From Labia minor (taxonomy: Eukaryota > Arthropoda > Insecta > Dermaptera > Spongiphoridae), in contig OY720347.1 in the NCBI GenBank assembly GCA_963082975.1, positions 32,443,398 through 32,507,397 on the forward strand: a stretch of 64,000 nt of DNA. The letters run 5' to 3'. A program made the translations under genes and the position numbers. This document shows positions 22,231 to 33,378 of this stretch, one piece after another. How positions within the stretch are numbered: position 1 is the stretch's first letter; the number at the start of each line of letters is the position of its first letter. The notes under the pieces are model-generated. The model did no database searches and was not told where the DNA came from. It saw only the letters and a list, made by a program, of their open reading frames with translations.

Positions 22231-22843
22231 AAATAATCATCAAATAATTAAAATATTATTTAATTAAATTTATTATATTATCAATTTTAATATACCATTT
22301 ATACTCGAACTATCTACAATATTGTTTTTATTTTATAACGATTTTATTTAAAATTTATTTTCTTACAAATAGAATATATAAAAAATGCATCAAATTCTAT
22401 TTTTCTATGTAAATTTCTATTTGTATTAATATCCTAAATGAAAAAATATAAATATAAACATTTAATATAATATATTGAAAATAATAATTTTTGTATCTTA
22501 TTGAAAGAAGTCAGCCCCCCCTCCACTTTATAATATTTTAAATTTTATCATGTATTTGTTTTCTACTGGATGCTCGAATAATAAAGTCTCAATATAAAAA
22601 TTAGGTTAGGAGAACCCAGATATATAATTTTGTAGTTGCCTTCAATTAGAAAACCAAATTTCGAACATTTATAAAGATAAACAAATCTAGAATAAGTTTT
22701 TTTATTATAATTTCTATTGTTCATATTTTTTCAAAATATAAAGTTATCACATCTTAACGCAATTTATCATACTTGAGAAAAATTCGAAAATTGCAAAGTG
22801 AGGTACTGGTCTAAAATGTTTTTTGTGTTTTATAGCAATTTTT
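22231..22843. other. AT-rich DNA, nothing recognised
   Basis: A short run of C (22517-22524) and AT-rich filler. No gene seen. Confidence 0.6.
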
Positions 22844-23435
22844 ACTATCTCGCCAGAGATAGTATTGCGATCACGAAAATTTTCGATGTCGAGATTTTGA
22901 TGTTTTTATACGTTTTGAAGATTCCTGAGTCATTTTCACTAAGGTATAGAAAAATGTCTGTGTTATGTGTGGACAAGATTACGCAAAAAGGGTTTGAGCT
23001 AGAAGAATGAATATTGGTAGACGGGCATTACTCAAAATTCGTAATTTTCTTTCAACATTTGAGTAATGTAGCTCATTCGGAAGAGGACCATTACCTACCA
23101 CGTTTTCATTGTGTGTGTGTGGGTGGGTGTGTAGACAAGATTACGCAAAAACGGTTTGAGCTAGAATCATGAAATTTGGTATACGGGCATTATTCAAAAT
23201 TCATAGTTTTTTATCAACTTTAGAGAAATGTAGCTCAACTTACTGGAATTAATTTTTTAACACTGCAAATCACGCACCAGCATGTGACGTGGTGTCATCA
23301 ACAAAGAGCCAAACATGCGCTGGTTTAATAAATAATATTTATTAATTTTAATTTATAATTAATTAAATTTAATTTAAATATGATATATATGTCAATTAAT
23401 CTAACTCAAATTGCGAGATAGTCGCACTGCAGCTT
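22844..23435 (+). mobile_element. HINE-like family A element, copy A4 with internal duplication
   Basis: The 5' end is ACTATCTCGCCAGAGATAGT. The block from the GTGTG tract through GCAAAAACGGTTTGAGCTAG to the TTCATAGTTTT/GTAGCTCA segment occurs twice in tandem (about 22965-23090 and 23105-23240). The 3' part has CACGCACCAGCATGTGACGT and GCGAGATAGT, but the hairpin has decayed to TCGCACTGCAGCTTA. Confidence 0.8.
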
Positions 23436-24714
23436 ATTTTATTATAATGTTAATCAAATTCCTTCGGGAATATAAATATCTATTTAATCCTACATAAGAA
23501 AATAAAAAATAAAATTAAAATATTTTAAATGAACAAAATTAAATTCAAAGAAATAATAGATGTATATATAAAGATAATATACATATCTATATATGTTGTA
23601 TTTTGTTAATTTATTTTTTTTTTTGAGGTCAATTATTTATTCAGAAAATGAATTCGCCACCAAGTGACTTTCCCCAACTTGTGGTAGCGATCTCGAAAGT
23701 CATATAATATAATTGGCCCGAACCTTATTTCAACTAGTTAATTTTAATATAAAATAAAATCAAGCTTAAACAGTGCCCGAGGTTATTCACAAACTTAAAT
23801 TAATTTGCATTAACTTAAACCCTTTATTTAAACATTTATACGTGTCCCCGTCTTTGGAAATGTTCTTCTCACCCTTCCTTTCAATATTCACGTTCACCCT
23901 TCTCCAATTTTCTGACACCGTTTATATAATCAAAATGAAAACATATAAAAATAATTGGTTATAAATTACTATCGCTTTGAACCAACAACATTTATCATTT
24001 GATCAAGTTTAATTAGGTGCTGTGTAGAAAAATTAGCTTTACAAAGTAAATACAATATAAATTAAACCTTATTTTTTTATATATTAGTTATTTAAACATG
24101 TAGTAGATAAGTTACAATAATACTATGATATATAAATATTATCGAATATAATAAACTATTCAATTCAAAGTTAAACTTTAATTTTTTATGAATAATTATT
24201 TCTGAAATGCTTTAAAATCTTAATAAAACTATATTCAGGATAGATAATAAATTAGATAGAAGGGATTTACATTTCAATTTTCAATCTCGGAATTAAATAC
24301 TAAAATAGAGATTAATTTTATTAAAGAAAGTTAATTTTCATTTAAAAAAACAATATACTAATGTAATTATAAATAAAAGTTATGAATTCAAAGTATTTTA
24401 AAAATTCGAAGTTTTAATCTAAAACCCTCTACTTTAGCGGTATTAGGTATTGGTATATATATAGTTCAGAGGGTGTAGTAAAAGAAAATTTGTAATAAAG
24501 AACAATTCAAAATTTTTCTAAGTAACAATAAAATTGTTAAGTTGTTTTGCAGGCCCCAAAAACCAAGAGAATGAGAACATCTTTCAGCTGAATTATGAAA
24601 ATTAGTAGTAGGGGTTTTAAATCAGAAGTGCCAACCGCTGAAAGTTTTCTTTTCTGAATTTAACAGGAAATAATTTTCATATTTATAATAATAAGATGTT
24701 ATAAAAGGTATTAT
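23436..24714. other. AT-rich DNA, nothing firmly recognised
   Basis: A GC-richer patch at about 23645-23730 (AATTCGCCACCAAGTGACTT, TGGTAGCGATCTCGAAAGTC) is unassigned. The 63-residue frame at 23773 lacks motifs. Confidence 0.5.
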
Positions 24715-25030
24715 AATACTCAATACTCCATAACGAGGAATTGCATGACCTCTATGCATCTCCAGACATAGTTAGGGTTATAAAATCGAGAAGGCTGCGA
24801 TGGACTTAGCTAGTAGAGGAGAGGAAAGAATGGAGAAAATATATTTGTGGGGAGACCGATTGGGAAACGCCCGCTTGGAAGACCAAGGACGCGGTGGGAG
24901 GATAATGTAGGAAGGGACGTGAGAGAGATGGGATAGGGTAGGGATTGAAGGGTTGTGACTCAGAATAGGGATACTTGAAGAAGTGTGGTTGCTGCGGCCA
25001 AGAACTTTCGAGTTCCGTAGGAGATAGATT
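24715..25030 (+). pseudogene. RTE-type 3' coding remnant without tail (C6)
   Basis: It starts EELHDLYASPDIVRVIKSRR-like, followed by broken R-x-G-RP and RIG.LEEVWLLRP pieces and ending with the AKNFRVP-type C terminus (GGCCAAGAACTTTCGAGTTC, about 24997-25016), followed by unrelated sequence. It is collinear with the RTE part of C1 but lacks the hairpin tail and CTAG end. Confidence 0.65.
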
Positions 25031-25804
25031 AAAACACTTTTATACAAAATTAATTTTTAAACAAAATATATATAAAACCAAAAAGATTCGAAATTTGACT
25101 CAAAATGTTTGCCATCTATAAATTTAATATAATTAATATATTTAATAAATTATTAATAGTTTTTTAATTATTAAAATCGCTTTTTGAAATGAATAAATAA
25201 AATCAAAAAAATTCACTTAAAATAAAATTAACAAAACTTATCAAGGTAAAGTTTAGAGTGTATATTATTGTGGTCACCTGTACTATTTTCCTTAGAAAAA
25301 GTAATAGTTCATCTATTTAACAAATGACAGGTAAATTTATAAAAATTGTATACATTTTTAATCACATATCTCTTGGAGATTATATTAAGATAATCATTTA
25401 GGAGGTGGGAGAGAGGAAAAGTAAAAAAAAAACATTTTTTAATTAATGTTTTATTATTTTTCTTATCGTTCTATTTTATCTTATTTTGTCATATTCGATT
25501 TTTGTTTTATTTTTTTAATGTTAATTAAATATTTACAATTTTAAAATCAAATTATAGATAAATAAGAATAAAATCTAAATTTAACTTTAAATTAGTAAAA
25601 ATATATATTTTAAATTATACAAATTAATTATTTAGATAGATATTCGTATTTGCCAATTTGTAGAAAATTAGTCTCAATCCAATAAAATTAATAAATAAAT
25701 CTTAGAAACAAATAAAAAATTTTAATATAAAATAAAATATGTAAATAGATTATTTTATAAAAAACTCATTTCAATACATTTTTCGAATCTTTTTAAGTAT
25801 TTTT
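25031..25804. other. AT-rich DNA, nothing recognised
   Basis: No gene-like feature seen. Confidence 0.6.
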
Positions 25805-26450
25805 ACCGACCGACGATAGTAAGGGAGGTATTGTTTTCACACCAAATTTCACATGTGGAGATTTTTACATATCTCCACGAATCATGCATTTTCTAAACAG
25901 AAAAAAGTATTTTTAGCATGATGTCTGTCCGTCCGTCTGTCCGTCTGTCCGTCCGTCTGTCCGTCCGTCCGTCCGTATAGATGTGTACAGCCTGAACGGC
26001 TCAACCGATTTTGATGAAATTTGGTATATTTACTTAATGCATCAGTGGGATGAATTGATCAACTTTTGGTGCAATTCCGGAAACCGGAAGTGGTAGTATT
26101 AGCGATCGACGATAGGAAGGAAAGGGTTATTTTCACACCAAAGGAGATTTTTTTATATATCACCACGAATCATGCACTTTGTATTGGTTTTATCCTCGAG
26201 AAAAATCATATTTATTAGTTTTTTCTTGATTTAAAATTATATGACGCCATCCAGCCATTCATGACGTCACAGTCTGGTCTTACATATATATTATAAATAA
26301 AATAAAATTAAAAATATTTATGTTATATCCATATCTGTTTTTTATTACATTAATAGATATATTAAAATTATTTGAAATTGTTTCTGTAGCTGGAAATTAA
26401 TTTATTTCAAACAGTCGGTCGGTTCGGACCTGGCCACAGGTCAACTTATT
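25805..26450 (+). mobile_element. HINE-like family B element, copy B5 (complete)
   Basis: It starts ACCGACCGACGATAGTAAGG after a T run and ends with inverted GTCGGTCGGT, a GACCTG-GCCA-CAGGTC hairpin (26427-26442) and AACTTATT. It holds an expanded GTCC/GTCT tetranucleotide tract (25925-25978), CCTGAACGGCTCAACCGATT, the GATGAAATTTGGTA box, GGAAACCGGAAGTGG, and two TGACGTCA-type words near 26245-26270. The CACACCAAATTTCACATG block occurs once intact and once shortened, so the element has internal duplication. Non-coding, 646 bp. Confidence 0.85.
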
Positions 26451-26970
26451 ATTTGTTTATCAATATTTATAGTTTGAAATTTAATTTTATTAATAGAAAT
26501 CGAAAATATCAATTTTCTAAATATATTTTTAAAACGCAATTTTCTAATTATATATATATATTGTAGTAAATAATAATAAACTTAAAATTTATATATATTA
26601 TACGTCTACGACAATTTTATTTTGAAATGAATATTAAATGAAAATGCCCTTAAATAATTTATAATATTATGATTATTCGTGACTGATATAATTTTAAGAA
26701 AAATCAAAAAAAATCATAAACAATAACAATATTCCTAAAAAATCATTTATTAGTATATATTAGTTTAAGCAAAAAGTTCAAACAAAATAAGTGAAATAAT
26801 GTCTGAATCAAAAACCTTATTAATGCATATTCAACAAAAAGAATTTCCAATTTTAGACATCACTTTTAATTAAAATGATCGAAGCTAATATGATATTTCG
26901 GGATATATGATTTTATTTTTTACGAATTTTGCATCGGAATGTTTCAATTAAAAAAAAAACAAAATCCTTA
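26451..26970. other. AT-rich DNA, nothing recognised
   Basis: No gene-like feature seen. Confidence 0.6.
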
Positions 26971-26978
26971 AAATAGTG

Positions 26979-27279
26979 CAGCGGTCGGGTAACCAGGGTA
27001 AATTACCCCAAATGGGGTAAAAATGCAACTTTTGTGACTAAAAAGTATATATTTTTAATTTGCTATTTTATATATCTGTTAGTATTTTTAGTAATATTGT
27101 TAGTATTTTTACAAATTAAATTTTTAGTTATTGTTTTCTTTTCAAAATTATTGGGGGGCTATAATAAGAAAGACGCTAAAAAGAGGAGATTTCGTGTTTT
27201 TATGCTCTTCACCATGGGGTAATATCAACCTACACAAAAATAATTTTGGTGTAATGATTAAAAAAGTTCCCGACCGCTG
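26979..27279. mobile_element. hAT-type MITE, 301 bp
   Basis: Terminal inverted repeats CAGCGGTCGGGTAAC and GTTCCCGACCGCTG match over 11 or more bases. Flanks are AAATAGTG (26971-26978) and GAATAGTG (27280-27287), an 8-bp target duplication with one mismatch, as expected for hAT elements. The interior has CACCATGGGGTAATATCAAC, but the frames there lack transposase motifs. Confidence 0.85.
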
Positions 27280-27311
27280 GAATAGTGTATTTATGATATT
27301 ATTTTCAACGA

Positions 27312-27490
27312 ACTTTTACTTCGTTTATAAAATCTATATACATATGTTTGTGTGTCTGTCGCCAAAAATTTTCGATTTTTTGATTTTGGATTCGAGTAGA
27401 GCTTAAAAAAGTGTAAGTGTAAAGTGGTCTTGGTTTTTTAAAATTGGTTTGGTCAAATCGGCGGTCAATGTTGAAAATTTCCCATATTTT
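27312..27490 (+). repeat. dispersed repeat G, copy 2
   Basis: It matches 2982-3160 (TTCGTTTATAAAATCTATAT, GTGTGTCTGTCGCCAAAAAT, GTAAAGTGGTCTTGGTTTTT, ATCGGCGGTCAA). It lies between the hAT MITE and composite element C3. Confidence 0.6.
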
Positions 27491-27548
27491 CAGCGCATAA
27501 TTATAAATATGCGATGTTTTCAGCGCATCTTCGATCGTATCATTATAA

Positions 27549-29368
27549 TCTATATATTTAATACGATAGTGTCCGTCTGTACGCAAAAAACTCCAGAGCC
27601 TAAACTACATGGAGTAAGGTAACCAAATTTTTCTAAGGTGAAGGGTACCTCAAATGATGAAAAATAAAAAAGAAATTAGAATCTTTAGTAACTCCTGAGC
27701 TGAGCTGCGGGTGTTCCATTTTCCAGAAATATATATAAAGGAGAGTGTTTGTATGTATGTAATTTGTTTACTTTTTTGTTGTCATAGAAACAGATAAATA
27801 TATATATAATTAGAACCTCTCTCTCTCCCTCTATTTAAAATTTTAAAAAATTTCTTAAGCCAGGTAAATGAATTGGACTGGAAGAGGAGACATGTGATTA
27901 GAGAAATTGGGGAAAAATCAACCGAAATGTAATTAAACAAAAAAATTCAAGAATTGTGCTACGGATACGACTTACATACAATTAACATACAAAATGTAGA
28001 ATTTGAAAAAGTATAAATATTTAAATACTTAAGATCTCTAATCACGAAGGATAATAATATTCGAGAAGAATTTAAATCGACGTTGTAATTGAGTAACGCC
28101 TGTTATTATGCAGTAAAGGGGCTTATCTCATCAAAGAGGATCAAAATTAAAATATATAAAACAATTATTTTTCATGTTGATCGATGAGAAGGGCGACCAT
28201 ATTTCGAAAACACCAAACCGGGACAAACGGTATACCTTTTTTACCGACCGACGATAGTAAGGGAGGTATTGTTTTCACACCAAATTTCACATGTGGAGAT
28301 TTTTACATATCTCCACGAATCATGCATTTTCTAAACAGAAAAAAGTATTTTTAGCATGATGTCTGTCCGTCCGTCCGTCCGTATAGATGTGTACAGCCTG
28401 AACGGCTCAACCGATTTTGATGAAATTTGGTATATTTACTTAATGCATCAGTGGGATGAATTGATCAACTTTTGGTGCAATTCCGGAAACCGGAAGTGGT
28501 AGTATTAGCGATCGACGATAGGAAGGAAAGGGTTATTTTCACACCAAAGGAGATTTTTTTATATATCACCACGAATCATGCACTTTGTATTGGTTTTATC
28601 CTCGAGAAAAATCATATTTATTAGTTTTTTCTTGATTTAAAATTATATGACGTCATCCAGCCATTCATGACGTCACAGCCTGGTCTTGCATATATATTAT
28701 AAATAAAATAAAATTAAAAATGTTTATATTTATTATTTATGTATCCATATCTGTTTTTTATTACATTAATAGATATATTAAAATTATTTGAAATTGTTTC
28801 TGTAGCTGGAAATTAATTTATTTCAAACAGTCGGTCGGTTCGGACCTGGCCACAGGTCAACTTATTTTAGAACTAAATTGAAAAAATTTTGTAAAAAAAA
28901 TTACGAAATGTCATAAATATTGAAAAAACGGGACAGTAGGCTGTCCCGAAGACATTTTTGGGACAGAGCAACTTGGAGAAACTAGAATTGGGAGAAACCG
29001 ATTGGGAAACATCCGGTGGAAGACCAAGGGCCAAGGAGGGTGGACAATGAAGGAAGGGACATGGGAGAGATGGGACAGGGTAGGATTTGGTGGATGCTGC
29101 GGCTAAGAACTTTCGAAAACTGTAGAGACACAGAGTTAGATAAATATAACATATACAATAATAATATATAATTAATTTACTCATTAAATTAAAATATATT
29201 TTACAAGAAAACAAATAAATGTCTTATGTACTTATACTGATTGAAACAAAATGGATGAAAACCTTTTACATACAGACTTTCAACCAAATACTATGTATCA
29301 CTCAGGGGTACAGGGGGCGGAGCCCCCGTCTAGGTGTGAAGAGCGCCGTAGGCGCTCGGAGCAGCTAG
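27549..29368 (+). mobile_element. composite Helitron-ended element with captured RTE, copy C3
   Basis: It begins A|TCTATATATTTAATACGATA (27549) and ends GAGCAGCTAG|T (29368) with the same hairpin tail as C1, C2, C4 and C5. The order is: 5' end; second 5'-like start ATATATATAAAGGAGAGTGT at about 27730; RTE coding (NNIREEFKST, NACYYAVKGLISSK); remains of the nested hAT MITE; HINE B6; RTE C terminus (KNFRK-like) near 29110; tail. Without B6 it is about 1.2 kb. Flanks differ from C2 on both sides, so the unit moved as a whole. Confidence 0.7.
28243..28866 (+). mobile_element. HINE-like family B element, copy B6, nested in C3
   Basis: Nearly identical to B5 over its length, with a shorter GTCC tract (28363-28382) and hairpin GACCTG-GCCA-CAGGTC at 28843-28858. 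C2 holds the empty site: reading GGTATACCTTTATTTTTAGA there against GGTATACCTTTT|element|TTTTAGAAC here places the insertion inside a T run with no visible target duplication. That fits Helentron insertion between T and T. Confidence 0.85.
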
Positions 29369-29462
29369 TTATAATTATTATTCCATTATTATTTAAACAT
29401 TTAATATTAAAATTTATATTTATATATTGTAATTATAAATCTTGAAAACATTTTAATCAAAA

Positions 29463-29655
29463 AAATGTTTTTTATTTTGATTAAAATTACATGTTCATTC
29501 TGTAAATTAAATAATTTTATTTCATTTAAATAAATATCTATTTTTAAATATTTTTTGCTCTCTACATTATTGATCTAATTCTCACAATATATTAAGAACA
29601 TATAAATTAGAATTATTTATGCAATTTTTTGATAATTATGAATAAAAGTTCGTTA
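29463..29655 (+). repeat. dispersed repeat E, copy 2
   Basis: It matches 3558-3765 closely, from TTTTGATTAAAATTACATGT to AATAAAAGTTCGTTA, and runs directly into HINE fragment A6. Confidence 0.65.
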
Positions 29656-29817
29656 TTTTAGCTCAAACCGTTTTTGCGTAATCTTGTCCAGACATACACA
29701 CAGACATTTTTCTCAACCTTAGTGAAAATGATTCAGGAACCTTCAAAACGTATAAAAACATCACAATCACGACACCGAAAATTTTCGTGATCCCAATACT
29801 ATCTCTGACGAGATAGT
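29655..29817 (-). mobile_element. HINE-like family A fragment, copy A6
   Basis: The 5' end is on the right (ACTATCTCGTCAGAGATAGT), followed leftward by the AATTTTCG, CGTTTTGAAGGTTCCTGAAT and TTTCACTAAGG blocks, a very short TG tract and GCAAAAACGGTTTGAGCTA, then truncation at repeat E. A second tiny piece of the same family (AGACATTTTTCTCAACCTTA) is at 29910-29939. Confidence 0.75.
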
Positions 29818-30207
29818 AAAAATTAAGGATATAAAAAAAAACAAAAATATTAATTTAACATATCCATAAAAGGGAAATATCATTTCAATATAAATATATA
29901 TATATATATAGACATTTTTCTCAACCTTAGTGAAAATGACTAAATATTTTTTATATAGTTTTTCTTAATCACTTAATTATAATATTGCAATTGCAAAATT
30001 ACAACTACATACTGTAAATGCATTAAAGTAAACTGTATATAAATAAAAATAAATTTTACTTTAATATATTCAATCAATATTTCTTTCAGAAAAGTTTGGC
30101 GAAACGCAACTTTTGCCATGTATTTGACATGACTAGTCTAAAGCAACGTTGCCATCGATATTTAATTTACATATATAGATACTTATTAAACTGGAACTGG
30201 TGAAATA
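29818..30207. other. AT-rich DNA
   Basis: It contains the small family A fragment at 29910-29939 and an AT tract. Otherwise nothing recognised. Confidence 0.5.
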
Positions 30208-30590
30208 GTGGTTACATTAAATATAGGGGGTACGTATTATCGACATCGAATACTCTTGTCACTAAGGAGGACGGTAATTGGAGTTGTCAACCTTTACTCC
30301 CTAAAACAATTCTACCATTCTATCCCAAAACAAAAAGGCTTAATTGTATATTTTATTCAATTATTTCTCTGTCTTAGGGGTGCTAAAAATATCGAATCAA
30401 TAGTAGCTTTAAAAAATAAAATTAGATCAGATAATTAACGAATTTCTTTTTACATTTAAGTCCAATTGGTTTTATAGAAAAACTTACTTAAATAATGAAT
30501 GACTCATCATCGAATAGTCTTGTCACTAAATAGGTCGGTAATTGGAGTTGTCAGCTCCTTTCCCTCCAAAAAACCTTCCAATAATCAATT
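30208..30590. repeat. imperfect ~75-bp direct repeat
   Basis: About 30242-30315 (ATCGAATACTCTTGTCACTA, GGTAATTGGAGTTGTCAACC) recurs at 30510-30585 (ATCGAATAGTCTTGTCACTA, GGTAATTGGAGTTGTCAGCT). A distant echo (ACTCTTGTCACTCGGCC) is near 41585. The 76-residue frame over the first copy has no recognised domain. Confidence 0.5.
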
Positions 30591-30734
30591 AAGTTTTTAT
30601 TAAAATATTTTTTTTTTATTTTTGAAGTTATACTTCTTTAGGCGCGTTATGGAAAATTGATGGGGAGTGAAATTTTAAGATGTGTGACACGAAAAATTAA
30701 CAGTTTTTTTGTTTTTCCAGAAAAATAAATTTTT

Positions 30735-30838
30735 ATTTGCCTGAAGTAGGATTCGAACCTACCATGTCTCTCTTCGACTACGTCATAGCGCTCAAAGCAA
30801 GCGAGCGCTCTACCCACTAGGCTATGACGAATCCCCAA
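30735..30838 (-). repeat. tRNA-derived SINE head with perfect A and B boxes
   Basis: On the minus strand TAGCCTAGTGGG (30813-30824) is a perfect pol III A box, and GGTTCGAATCC (30749-30759) a perfect B box within GTAGGTTCGAATCCTACTTC, a complete T-arm. The boxes are about 55-60 nt apart, with extra sequence where the anticodon arm should be. This is a tRNA-derived SINE or pseudogene and not a standard tRNA, though promoter function could remain. Confidence 0.65.
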
Positions 30839-30840
30839 CA

Positions 30841-30985
30841 TTATTATCTTATTTTAACCATATATGCCATCCCATGGATAGATTATTAACAATTTTTTAA
30901 TTAAACACAAAATATGAAGAATCTTGTTGAATTCTTGATGTCATATCTAATCTAAGGTGTGTAGAAAATTATAATAATTCCAAGA

Positions 30986-31023
<38 letters not shown>

Positions 31024-31850
31024 CAATCTAATACCAGACCAAATAAATAGATAGATAGATGTCAACATTTCGTTTCATTTGTGTTGTTTCTAATGGACCG
31101 CTTGAACATTTCATTTCGAATTATATATGTGTGCTAATAAATTATATTCAGTAGTGATTTAAATTGAATATTTTGATTGATATTACTTACTATTTGTGAA
31201 TATTAGTGAAAACAAAAAATGTGCTTATATACTTTTGAGGTTAACTATCCGTATGTATTATTTATTGATATAAATTAATTATTTAATATAATTAACACTA
31301 AATATTATTAAATTATTAATGTTAAATACTTATTATTATATATTATTATTAATAATATATTATTATATTATTTAAATTTATATTAAATGTATATATTAAA
31401 TATATTTTATTATATAAATATATTAATTTTCAATTTTTTTTTAATGATGCCAAAGAAGTATAACTTCTCACGCGCGTACATAAGTACACGCACCGCTTTT
31501 ATTATAAAAATCATATATAAAATTTTAGAGTACTTTTTTTGATCTTCACATATATATCTTTATACTATTACCTATCCCTTAAATATTTTATTTATTAAAA
31601 GAATAAATCGAGTTATGTTGTTTGTAGATTTTATTTATTTTTAATTTTTAAAAGCATCATAAAAGAGAGCAACATCTTTTAAAAATATTTTTCTAAATCA
31701 TATGCCAACAAATAATCCCATAGTGAAAGAGTTCTTATCAAAAATTTAAGCTCGAATATTAGACTAAAAAAAATAAAAATAAAAATAAATAAAAAAAAAT
31801 AAAATAAATAAAACGAGAGAAGAAATTAAAAAAAGGAAATTTCCTAAATG
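30841..31850. other. AT-rich DNA with (AT)n
   Basis: (AT)n at about 30988-31020; TTA/ATA-rich stretches to 31435; A-rich 31765-31815. No gene seen. Confidence 0.6.
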
Positions 31851-32330
31851 TGCAGTAGCTTAATCTAAGTAACACAAGGGGGTAGCGTTCGCTCGATAAA
31901 AAAGTGACAGGTTAAAACATTAGGGCCGATATCGCGTCAGCCATCTCTTAGGAACAATGAGTCAACATAAACCTGTTGGCAATTACTCATTACGCGTTGG
32001 TTCGATGCCCGGCCAAGACCGCCGCGTGCTTGAGACACGAAAGGTCGCCGGCACGCTAGAAAAAAAAAACACCCCCCGCCACCCCACATCTCTCCATGCC
32101 CGCCACCTCCTTCTCACTGTTCCATCTCCCTACCACCATCTCTATTTTGTTATCGGCTTGCGATCAGATATATTAAACTATATAAATAAAAGGGCAGGTA
32201 ACAGAGAGAATAAAAAGGGTAAGGAAGGGTGGGAATTCATTCAATAACATCGGGGTGCGTGCCGGCGTCTCCTCTTTCTTTCTTATTTACAGGGTGGAAC
32301 TGTGCATCGACCTTCGAAGCAAGTGCCTCC
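31851..32330. other. GC-richer island
   Basis: It contains GGGGGTAGCGTTCGCTCG, GGGCCGATATCGCGTCAGCC, GATGCCCGGCCAAGACCGCC and a C-rich stretch (32070-32135). The 96-residue frame at 31957-32247 lacks recognisable domains. It is a candidate UTR, promoter or non-coding RNA region; undecided. Confidence 0.4.
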
Positions 32331-32884
32331 TTTTACGAAAGAATAGAAGAATAAATAAAAAAACAATAAACAGATAAAAATATTACATTTTTTTCCTGAT
32401 GAAAATATTATCTATTTTTATTTTTATTATGTATTATTATATTATTTATTTTTTTTTTAATTTTCTACTCTTGTCAATTGAAATTATGATAATATTATGA
32501 CGTTTATATGTATCATTGAAATTTTTATAGTAATCAATAAAATAAAATATTTTGCAAGTTAAAGGAACCATATGGTTTTATTGATTTCAAAAATATTGAC
32601 ATTCTATCAGTTACATTATTTTTTTACCTTTAAATTTCATTTATGGATTATTAATTTTAAAAATAAAAGGATAATAAAGAAAAATTTTGTAGAAAAAACT
32701 TTTTATATATTATTAATAATAATATAAATATATTGTGATTTTCTTTTTTATAAGAAATGAGAAAATATTATACTTATTATAATATTTTTTGAAAGTATAT
32801 GTTTCAATCTAGAACAAAAAATTATTTATTCTAATTAACTCATGAAATTAATACTTAGAAGGTAACACATCTCAAAATAAAATA
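32331..32884. other. AT-rich DNA, nothing recognised
   Basis: No gene-like feature seen. Confidence 0.6.
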
Positions 32885-33378
32885 TGAGCTGTGAGCAAGC
32901 ACAGAACCGACCGACTTGAAATAAATTAATTTCCAAACAACATTATATATATAAGTAACAAAAAAAAATATTTTTCAAACTTGAATTAAATTATATTATC
33001 TATCTTAGTTTTTATTTCTAGTTTAATTACTCAATTATTAATAACTATTATATTTTAAGTGAAATATTTTGGGACAATTAATATAAAATTAATATTTGTA
33101 AACTACTACTTCCGCTTTCCGGATATACATCAAAAGTTGATGAATTCGTGGTACTGATATGCATTAACTAAATAAACTAAATTTTATCCAAATCCGTTGA
33201 GCCGTTTAAGCTAAACACGTCTATACGGACAAACAATGGACTGACGAACGGACAGACATCATGCTAAAAATACTTTTTTCTGTTTACAAAATGCATGATT
33301 CGTGAAGATATGTAAAAAAATCTCCTCATGTGAAATTTGGTGTGAAACAATACCTCCCTTACTATCGCGTTGGTCGGT
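32885..33378 (-). mobile_element. HINE-like family B element, copy B7, variant hairpin
   Basis: The right end GGTCGGTAAAAAA (33370-33383) is the 5' terminus, altered to ACCGACCAACGCGATAG. On the left, GTCGGTCGGT is followed by CTGTG-CTTGCT-CACAG, a hairpin of different sequence in the same position as in B5/B6. The middle keeps the GTCC-type tract (degenerate), the CGGCTCAACGGATT-type block and GGAAAGCGGAAGTAG, but the 3' half is deleted. Confidence 0.75.

Noticed and set aside
30735..30838. A functional tRNA gene
   Set aside because: A and B boxes and T-arm are perfect, but the anticodon region is enlarged and no acceptor stem closes it; a SINE or pseudogene is more likely.
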